Positions 54,725 to 64,000 of a stretch of 64,000 nt of DNA are shown here, piece after piece. The stretch's first letter is position 1. Each line of letters opens with the position of its first letter. The translations under genes were made by a program, and so were the position numbers. The stretch spans positions 1 to 64,000 of the forward strand of contig NZ_JAUCZG010000019.1 in the NCBI RefSeq assembly GCF_030373225.1. Reading direction: 5' to 3'. The DNA is from Hydrogenophaga sp. Lineage in GTDB: Bacteria; Pseudomonadota; Gammaproteobacteria; Burkholderiales; Burkholderiaceae_C. The notes beneath the pieces are model-generated. The model was not told the DNA's origin and did no database searches. It was given only the letters and a program-made list of their open reading frames with translations.

Positions 54725-56119
54725 CTACTTTCCGATGCAGAAACGCGAAAAGATTTCGCCGAGCAGATCGTCGGCCGTGAACTCACCGGTGATCTCGCCC
54801 AGCGCGCGCTGAGCCAGCCGCAGCTCCTCGGCCAGCAGGTCGAGGTGATCGGCGCGACAGGCCAGCAAGGCATCGGCCTGCGCCAGATGAGCGTCGACGC
54901 GGTGCAGCGCCTGCAGGTGTCGGGTGCGTGCCATGAAGAGGCCATCGCCAGGCTGCTGCCAGCCCGCGATGGCCAGCAAGCGCTGGCGCAAGGCCTCCAG
55001 CCCTTCACCCTGTCGGGCCGATATGGCCAGGCCGCCTTGCAGGTCGATGCCTGCCGCGGGGCACTGGTCGAGCTTGTTCCACACATGCAGCACCGGCACA
55101 CCCGCGCCGACCGCCAGCGCCAGGCTGGTGGCAATCACCTCGTCCGCCTGTTGGTAGGCGGCGGCGTCACAGCGGGTCAGGTCGTGCAGGAACAGCACCA
55201 CATCGGCTTGCCGGATGCGTCCCCAGGCCCGCTCGATACCGATCTTCTCCACCTCGTCCACATCGGGGCTGTCGCGCAGGCCGGCCGTGTCGACCACGTG
55301 CAGCGGCACGCCCTCGATCTGGATGGTCTGCTGCACCACGTCGCGCGTGGTGCCAGCCACCGGTGTGACGATGGCCAGTTCGGCGCCGGCGAGCGCGTTG
55401 AGCAGTGAGCTCTTGCCCGCGTTGGGCTGGCCCGCAATCACCACCTGCAGGCCATCGCGCAACAACGCGCCCTGGGTGGCCTGCGCCAGCACCGCCAGCA
55501 AGGCCTCGCGCAGTCGGCGCATCTGCCCCGCAGCGTCGGCCTTCTGCAGAAAGTCGATGTCCTCCTCGGGGAAATCCAGCGTCGCTTCAACCAGCATGCG
55601 CAGGTTGACCAGGGCATCGCGCAGTGCATGGATGCGTCCCGAGAACACGCCGGCGAGCGAGCGCGAGGCGCTGCGCGCCGCGGCTTCGGTGCTCGCATCG
55701 ATCAGGTCGGCCACCGCCTCCGCTTGCGCCAGGTCGAGCTTGTCGTTGAGGAAGGCGCGCTCGGTGAATTCGCCTGCGCGAGCCACGCGCAAGGCAGGCA
55801 GGACATCGCGCGCAGCCTCGAGGCAGCGCGCCACCAGCAACTGCAACACCACAGGACCGCCATGACCCTGCAGCTCCAGCACGTCTTCACCGGTGTACGA
55901 ATTCGGGCCCGGAAACCACAAGGCCAGACCGTGGTCGATGGGCTGACCTGCTGCGTCGGCAAAGGGCAGGTAGGTCGCTTCGCGCGGCGTCAACAGGCGC
56001 CCCAGCAAGGCCTGCACGAATGGCGTCAACCCCCTGCCCGAAACGCGAACAATGCCGACCCCGCCCCGACCGGGCGCGGTGGCAATGGCAACGACGGGAT
56101 CACGCGAGGCAGCGAGCAT
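54725..56119 (-). CDS. mnmE: tRNA modification GTPase MnmE
   Basis: [23 protein letters not shown]1 [35 protein letters not shown]-terminal CIGK. Confidence 0.98.
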   Translation of the reverse strand: MLAASRDPVVAIATAPGRGGVGIVRVSGRGLTPFVQALLGRLLTPREATYLPFADAAGQPIDHGLALWFPGPNSYTGEDVLELQGHGGPVVLQLLVARCLEAARDVLPALRVARAGEFTERAFLNDKLDLAQAEAVADLIDASTEAAARSASRSLAGVFSGRIHALRDALVNLRMLVEATLDFPEEDIDFLQKADAAGQMRRLREALLAVLAQATQGALLRDGLQVVIAGQPNAGKSSLLNALAGAELAIVTPVAGTTRDVVQQTIQIEGVPLHVVDTAGLRDSPDVDEVEKIGIERAWGRIRQADVVLFLHDLTRCDAAAYQQADEVIATSLALAVGAGVPVLHVWNKLDQCPAAGIDLQGGLAISARQGEGLEALRQRLLAIAGWQQPGDGLFMARTRHLQALHRVDAHLAQADALLACRADHLDLLAEELRLAQRALGEITGEFTADDLLGEIFSRFCIGK

Positions 56120-56233
56120 GGGGGTCGAGCATAAAGGGCCAGGCCCGGAAACAACGAGGGCCTGCAACGCAGGCCCGGCGAGGAACAAAGTGCCCCGCAT
56201 CAGCGGCGCAGGGGGGTCACCTTTGCCTTGGGG

Positions 56234-57946
56234 TCATTTCTTGAAGTCGGGCATGCTGAACTTCAGCGGCACACCCATCTTCTTGTTGATGAACGCCTGC
56301 TGGAGGATGGTCAGCACGTTGTTCGTGATCCAGTACAGCACCAGGCCGGACGGGAAGAAGAAGAACATCACCGAGAACATCAGCGGCATGAGCCACATCA
56401 GCTTGGCCTGCAGGGGATCCGGCGGCAGCGGGTTGAGCGCGGTCTGGATCATGGTGGTCACGGCCATCACCAGCGGCAGGATGAAGTAAGGATCGGGCGA
56501 GGACAGGTCGGTGATCCAGGCCAGCCAGGGCGCATTGCGCATTTCCACGCTGGAGAGCAACACCCAGTAGAGCGCAATGAACACCGGGATCTGGATCAGG
56601 ATGGGGAAGCAGCCGCCCAGCGGGTTGACCTTTTCTTCCCGGTACATCTTCATCATTTCCTGCTGCATCTGCTGCGGGTTGCCCTTGAGGCGCTCGCGCA
56701 TTTCCATGATGCGCGGGTTGATCTTCTTCATCTTGGCCATGCTGCGGTAGGCGCTGGCGTTGAGCCAGTAGAACGCGGCCTTGATCAGCACCACCAGCAG
56801 CACGATGGACCAGCCCCAGTTGGCCACGAAGCCATGGATCTTCTCGAGCAACCAGTACAGCGGCTTGGCCAGGATGGTCAACCAGCCGTAGTCCTTGACC
56901 AGTTCGAGGCCCGGAGCGATGGTCTCCAGGACCTTTTCTTCCTGCGGGCCGACAAACAGGCGGGCCTGCACGCTCTGCGTCTGTCCGGGCTCGATGGCCG
57001 TCAGGTTCGTGATGCTGCCCACCGCAAACAGGTTGTTGTCGATCTTGCGGGCAAAGTTGTCGCGTGCCACCCCCTCGCCCAGCAGCCAGGCCGAAGCGAA
57101 ATAGTGCTGCACCATGGCCACATAACCGTCGCTGGCCGTCTTGGTGAATTCGGCCTTGTTCTTCTCGATGTCGTCGAACTCGACCTTCTGGTACTTCTGC
57201 TCGTTGGTGAAGACCGCGGGGCCGGTGAACGTGGAATAGAACGGCGTCTCGCTGCTGAGCTTGCTGCCGTCGCGCACCAGCTGCACGTACAGCTGCGGAT
57301 TGACCGCCTGCGTGCCGAGGTTCTGCACTTCGTGGTTCACCGCAATGTCGTAGCTGCCGCGCTTGAGGGTGTAGGTCTTCACCAGCTTCACGCCGCCCAC
57401 ATCGCCGGACTCGAAGCGCACCTGCAACTCGTTCTGGCCATCGGCCAGCGTGGTCTCGGGGGTGAGCAGGGTCATCGGCGTCTTGTGGGTCGGAAACGAC
57501 CCACCGATCAGGCCGGACTGCGCCACGTAGATCCGCTCGGCGCTCTGGGTCAGCAGGGTGAAGGGTTGCTCGCTCTGGTCCTTGCTTTGCTGCGTGGCTT
57601 CGGCGTGCTTGAGCAGTTCGGCACCAACCAGCGAGCCGCCTTCGGTGTTGAACACCAGCTTGAACACATCGGTGGTGACCTCATGGCGGGCGGCGACCGG
57701 GCTCGGCGCACCGGTGGGCGCCTCACCCGGCACCGTGCTGGCGGGGGCGGTGCCCGAGGGCACGGCCACAGCCGCGGGCAGGCTGGCGTCGGCAGCCGGT
57801 GCCGGCGCCGCGGCCGGTGCCGTCACCGGAGCGGATCCCGGGAAAAAGGTGGGCTGCTGTCCATTGTGGATCTGCCATTTGTCCCAGACCAGGACCATGG
57901 ACAGACCAAACACCACCCACAGGATGGACCGACGGATGTCATTCAT
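56234..57946 (-). CDS. yidC: Membrane protein insertase YidC
   Basis: MNDIRRSILWVVFGLSMVLVWDKWQ; NPLGGCFPILIQIPVFIALYWVLLSSVEMR; MPLMFSVMFFFFPSGLVLYWITNNVLTILQQ. Confidence 0.98.
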   Translation of the reverse strand: MNDIRRSILWVVFGLSMVLVWDKWQIHNGQQPTFFPGSAPVTAPAAAPAPAADASLPAAVAVPSGTAPASTVPGEAPTGAPSPVAARHEVTTDVFKLVFNTEGGSLVGAELLKHAEATQQSKDQSEQPFTLLTQSAERIYVAQSGLIGGSFPTHKTPMTLLTPETTLADGQNELQVRFESGDVGGVKLVKTYTLKRGSYDIAVNHEVQNLGTQAVNPQLYVQLVRDGSKLSSETPFYSTFTGPAVFTNEQKYQKVEFDDIEKNKAEFTKTASDGYVAMVQHYFASAWLLGEGVARDNFARKIDNNLFAVGSITNLTAIEPGQTQSVQARLFVGPQEEKVLETIAPGLELVKDYGWLTILAKPLYWLLEKIHGFVANWGWSIVLLVVLIKAAFYWLNASAYRSMAKMKKINPRIMEMRERLKGNPQQMQQEMMKMYREEKVNPLGGCFPILIQIPVFIALYWVLLSSVEMRNAPWLAWITDLSSPDPYFILPLVMAVTTMIQTALNPLPPDPLQAKLMWLMPLMFSVMFFFFPSGLVLYWITNNVLTILQQAFINKKMGVPLKFSMPDFKK

Positions 57947-58230
57947 GACGCGTTCTTCTTTGCTGAGGAGGGGGAAAGCAGGCGGGAAAAGAGGGCCGGT
58001 CGGGTCTCGGGCACCGGATCGAAGCCGCCGTCGCACCAGGGATGACAGCGAACCAGCCGCGCGACCGTGAGGTAGGTGCCGGCCGCCGCGCCGTGCCGCT
58101 CCAGCGCGCCGATGGCATAGGCAGAACAGGTGGGCTCGAAGCGGCAACCACTGCCCAGGGACGGACTCAACAGCAGCCGGTAGCCCTTGACCAGACCCAC
58201 CAGCGCCTGGCGCGGCCAGTCAACCCACAT
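57943..58230 (-). CDS. yidD: Membrane protein insertion efficiency factor YidD
   Basis: VGLVKGYRLLLSPSLGSGCRFEPTCSAYAIGALERHG...RLVRCHPWCDGGFDPVP. Confidence 0.95.
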   Translation of the reverse strand: MWVDWPRQALVGLVKGYRLLLSPSLGSGCRFEPTCSAYAIGALERHGAAAGTYLTVARLVRCHPWCDGGFDPVPETRPALFSRLLSPSSAKKNAS

Positions 58231-58639
58231 CGCGGGTCTCCACCGGCACGGCCGGCCTGGGCAACTGGACACGCGAGAGCAGCTGTTCCAGCTCCAGGCG
58301 CACCGCGCGCTTGAGCGCGTCGGACGTGGCGCTCACGAACTGCTTGCGGCTGAACTCGCTGCGCAATCGAACCACCCACGCCGCATGCGGCAGCGCCACA
58401 GGCAGGTGCCGCGCCGCTTCGTAGATCTGGCGCCGGATGGCATTGCGTGTAACGGCCCGGCGCGCCCAACGCTTGGGCAGGAGCACGCCCAGCCAGGCAT
58501 CGGCCACCGGAAACAACGGCTTGCCCTCGACGTGTGCGTCCAGGGCCGCGCGGTGCAGGGCGAAGTGAGGGGTCTTGGCCACGGGCGCTCCAGCCATGAC
58601 GGCCTGGAATTGCGGACGGGATCGCAGGCGCTGGGTCAC
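58220..58639 (-). CDS. rnpA: Ribonuclease P protein component
   Basis: [17 protein letters not shown]...[30 protein letters not shown] start assumed; between rpmH and yidD. Confidence 0.9.
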   Translation of the reverse strand: MTQRLRSRPQFQAVMAGAPVAKTPHFALHRAALDAHVEGKPLFPVADAWLGVLLPKRWARRAVTRNAIRRQIYEAARHLPVALPHAAWVVRLRSEFSRKQFVSATSDALKRAVRLELEQLLSRVQLPRPAVPVETRDVG

Positions 58640-58719
58640 TGCACAGGCGCCAGCATCTGGCGGCAGACGGACCGGGCACAGGGACGCCGGCACGACATGC
58701 GCCGATTCAAAGCGCCGAC

Positions 58720-58854
58720 TCAGACAGCCAGGCGCTTGCGGCCTTTGGCGCGACGGGCATTGATCACGGCACGCCCGCCTCGGGTCTTCATGCGAACGAG
58801 AAAGCCGTGGGTGCGGGCGCGGCGGATCTTGGAGGGCTGGTAGGTGCGTTTCAT
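58720..58854 (-). CDS. rpmH: 50S ribosomal protein L34
   Basis: 44 aa [44 protein letters not shown]; not in the supplied ORF track. Confidence 0.98.
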   Translation of the reverse strand: MKRTYQPSKIRRARTHGFLVRMKTRGGRAVINARRAKGRKRLAV

Positions 58855-59076
58855 GGTGGTCTCTTACAAATCGGGAAAACCCGCAATTATCGCAAAGAAA
58901 ACCCAGGTGCGGCAAGCACTTGCCCTTGGGTGCGCACGATCCACTTCAGCAACAGCCCCGGCCGCCACGGTCACGGCGGTACGCCGACCGGCTTGTGGAT
59001 AAGTACCTGGCCGTCCTACAATGCCGCGAGCGTCCCGCGTCATTTGTCCACAACCACAACAACACCGCCACCCAGC
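58855..59076. promoter_or_regulatory. Candidate oriC/dnaA promoter region with DnaA-box-like sites
   Basis: Perfect TTATCCACA (as TGTGGATAA) at 58994..59002 and TTGTCCACA at 59044..59052, in the rpmH-dnaA intergenic region. Confidence 0.55.
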
Positions 59077-60495
59077 ATGACCGAGGGCCATCTCCCCAGC
59101 GTGTCCCTGCCTTCCGGCAGTCCAGACACCCTCTCCCTGTGGTCGGCCTGCATGGACCGACTCTCCCAGGACATCCCCGAACAGCAGTTCAACACCTGGA
59201 TCCGGCCGCTGTCGGCCACCGTGTCGGCCGACGCGTCGCGGGTGACCGTTTCGGTGGCCAACCGCTTCAAGCTCGACTGGATCCGGTCGCAGTACGCGCC
59301 CCGCATCAGTGCCCTGCTGGAGCTCATCCAGGGCACGCCCGTGTCACTGGAGTTGGTGCTTGCTCCGCGTGAAGGGCCCAGCCGCACGTCACCTGCTCCG
59401 CGCACGGCGCAAGAACTGGTGCTCGCCGAACTGCCCGATCTGGCCCCACCCGAGGTGGTGGCACCCAGCGGCGCCAAAACGCGTCTGAACCCGGCGCTGA
59501 CGTTTTCCACCCTGGTGGAAGGATCGGCCAACCGCATGGCGCGGGCGGCCGCGATGCATGTGGCCGGCAGCCTGGGCCAGTTGTACAACCCGCTGTTCAT
59601 CTACGGCGGTGTCGGCCTGGGCAAGACCCACCTGGTGCATGCCATCGGCAACCACCTGCTGGCCGACCGTCCACAGGCCAAGGTTCTCTACATCCATGCC
59701 GAGCAGTTTGTGTCGGATGTGGTCAAGGCTTACCAGCGAAAGACCTTCGACGAATTCAAGGAGCGCTACCACTCGCTGGACCTGCTGTTGATCGACGACG
59801 TGCAGTTCTTTGCCAACAAGGAGCGCACGCAAGAGGAATTCTTCAACGCTTTCGAGGCCTTGCTGGCCAAGAAGAGCCACATCGTGCTCACCAGCGACAC
59901 CTATCCCAAGGGCCTGGCCGACATCCACGAGCGGCTGGTTTCGCGCTTCGACTCGGGCCTGACCGTGGCCATCGAGCCGCCCGAGCTGGAGATGCGGGTG
60001 GCGATCCTGATCAACAAGGCGGCGGTGGAAAACGCCGTCATGCCCGAAGAGGTGGCGTTTTTTGTGGCGAAGAACGTGCGCTCCAACGTGCGCGAACTCG
60101 AAGGTGCGCTGCGCAAGATCCTGGCGTATTCGCGCTTCAACCAGAAAGAGATTTCCATCGCACTGGCGCGCGAGGCGCTCAAGGATCTGCTGTCGATCCA
60201 GAACCGGCAGATCAGCGTGGAGAACATCCAGAAGACCGTGGCCGACTTCTACAAGATCAAGGTCGCGGACATGTACAGCAAGAAGCGCCCGGCCAGCATT
60301 GCCCGTCCGCGCCAGATCGCCATGTTCATTGCCAAGGAGCTGACGCAGAAAAGCCTGCCGGAGATTGGCGAGCTGTTCGGCGGGCGCGACCACACCACGG
60401 TGTTGCACGCGGTGCGCAAGATCGGGGCCGAGCGCCAGCAGAACACCGAGCTCAACCAGCAGTTGCACGTGCTCGAACAGACGCTCAAGGGATGA
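59077..60495 (+). CDS. dnaA: Chromosomal replication initiator DnaA
   Basis: [69 protein letters not shown]. Confidence 0.99.
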   Translation: MTEGHLPSVSLPSGSPDTLSLWSACMDRLSQDIPEQQFNTWIRPLSATVSADASRVTVSVANRFKLDWIRSQYAPRISALLELIQGTPVSLELVLAPREGPSRTSPAPRTAQELVLAELPDLAPPEVVAPSGAKTRLNPALTFSTLVEGSANRMARAAAMHVAGSLGQLYNPLFIYGGVGLGKTHLVHAIGNHLLADRPQAKVLYIHAEQFVSDVVKAYQRKTFDEFKERYHSLDLLLIDDVQFFANKERTQEEFFNAFEALLAKKSHIVLTSDTYPKGLADIHERLVSRFDSGLTVAIEPPELEMRVAILINKAAVENAVMPEEVAFFVAKNVRSNVRELEGALRKILAYSRFNQKEISIALAREALKDLLSIQNRQISVENIQKTVADFYKIKVADMYSKKRPASIARPRQIAMFIAKELTQKSLPEIGELFGGRDHTTVLHAVRKIGAERQQNTELNQQLHVLEQTLKG

Positions 60496-60680
60496 GGCAG
60501 TCCGAATGAGTTGTGGCGCTGCGACCACCCCCGGGCCCGGGCCGCTGTCAAGCCGGACAGCGTTTTGCCGGGTGCGCTGCCAAAACAGCGAAAATAGCGG
60601 GGATTTGGCTCCGACAGACGAAGGGCCCGCCGGGGAGGCAACCTCCGGATCACAAGCAACCAGAGACGAAAGAGTCTGAC

Positions 60681-61787
60681 ATGATCGTTTTCAAATCGAC
60701 CCAGGACAAGGTTCTGGCCGCGCTTCAGTCGGTGGCCGGCATCGTGGAACGCCGCCACACGCTGCCGATCCTGGCCAACGTGTTGCTGCGCAAGACCGGC
60801 TCGCAGGTGCAACTGACCACCAGCGACCTGGAAATCCAGATCCGCACCACGGCCGAGCTCGACGGGGACAGCGGCAGCTTCGCCACCACCCTGGGCGCGC
60901 GCAAGCTCATCGACATCCTGCGCACCATGTCGGGCGACCAGAGCGTGAGCCTGGAGTCCAGCGCGGGCAAGCTCATCCTCAAGGGCGGCAAGAGCCGCTT
61001 CACGCTGCAAAGCATGCCGCCGGAAGACTTTCCGCTGGTGCAGGAGTCCGCGAGTTTCGGCCCGGTGTTCTCGGTGCCGCAGAAAACGCTCAAGAGCCTG
61101 CTGGGCCAGGTGTCGTTCTCGATGGCGGTGCACGACATCCGCTACTACCTCAACGGCATCCTGTTCGTGGCCGAAGGCAAACAGCTCAGCCTGGTGGCCA
61201 CCGACGGCCACCGCCTGGCCTTTGCCTCCGCCACGCTCGACGTGGAAGTGCCCAAACAGGAAGTGATCCTGCCGCGCAAGACGGTGCTGGAGCTGCAGCG
61301 CCTGCTCTCCGACAAGGAAGGCGCGATCGAGATGCAGTTCGCGGCCAACCAGGCCAAGTTCAGCTTCGACGGCATGGAATTCGTCACCAAGCTGGTCGAG
61401 GGCAAGTTCCCCGACTACAACCGCGTGATCCCGAAGAACCACAAGAACATCGTGACACTCGGCCGCTTGCCGCTGCTGGCCTCGCTGCAGCGCACCGCCA
61501 TCATGACGAGCGAGAAGTTCAAGGGCGTGCGCCTGAACATCGAGCCCGGCGTCCTGCGCGTGGCCTCGAGCAACGCCGAGCAGGAAGAGGCGGTCGACGA
61601 GCTCGACATCGACTACGGTGGCGACACCATCGAGATCGGCTTCAACGTGACCTACCTCATCGACGCGCTGCAAAACATGTCGCAGGAGATGGTTCGCATC
61701 GAACTGTCTGACGGCAACAGCTCCGCGCTGGTGACCAACCCCGACGACAACGCCTTCAAGTACGTTGTCATGCCGATGCGGATCTGA
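60681..61787 (+). CDS. dnaN: DNA polymerase III beta sliding clamp
   Basis: MIVFKSTQDKVLAALQSVAGIVERRHTLPILANVLL...VATDGHRLAFA...FKYVVMPMRI. Confidence 0.99.
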   Translation: MIVFKSTQDKVLAALQSVAGIVERRHTLPILANVLLRKTGSQVQLTTSDLEIQIRTTAELDGDSGSFATTLGARKLIDILRTMSGDQSVSLESSAGKLILKGGKSRFTLQSMPPEDFPLVQESASFGPVFSVPQKTLKSLLGQVSFSMAVHDIRYYLNGILFVAEGKQLSLVATDGHRLAFASATLDVEVPKQEVILPRKTVLELQRLLSDKEGAIEMQFAANQAKFSFDGMEFVTKLVEGKFPDYNRVIPKNHKNIVTLGRLPLLASLQRTAIMTSEKFKGVRLNIEPGVLRVASSNAEQEEAVDELDIDYGGDTIEIGFNVTYLIDALQNMSQEMVRIELSDGNSSALVTNPDDNAFKYVVMPMRI

Positions 61788-61848
61788 TCGGCCGCGATCC
61801 CCTCTCCCCCAAGCCCGACCCGCTGCCCAGCGGGTTTGGCCTTTCTAG

Positions 61849-64000
<2,152 letters not shown>

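Overview
The window is a gene-dense, high-GC chromosomal segment that looks betaproteobacterial (Burkholderiales/Comamonadaceae-like). It ends at the replication-origin neighbourhood: yidC-yidD-rnpA-rpmH on the minus strand, then dnaA-dnaN-gyrB on the plus strand. Most of it is housekeeping: recX/recA, a two-component system, topB, birA, gap, tkt, pepP, maeB, rsmA, surA, lptD, rsmE, metX/metW, lptC/kdsC/kdsD, apt and mnmE. There is also a chemotaxis island of four MCPs and one CheW. I saw no phage, CRISPR array, IS element or tRNA. The observations I rate highest are: (1) a GC-rich palindromic repeat of about 84 bp inserted in-frame in two unrelated essential-type genes, once in topB and three times in tandem in metX, read in the same frame both times, which resembles a protein-coding palindromic element; (2) a SAM-II-type riboswitch plus intrinsic terminator upstream of metX; (3) a 703-bp direct repeat with one mismatch between two adjacent MCP genes; (4) a chromosomal barnase/barstar-like pair; (5) a topoisomerase III with a C-terminal SWIB domain. 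All calls were made by reading the sequence; no database search was run.
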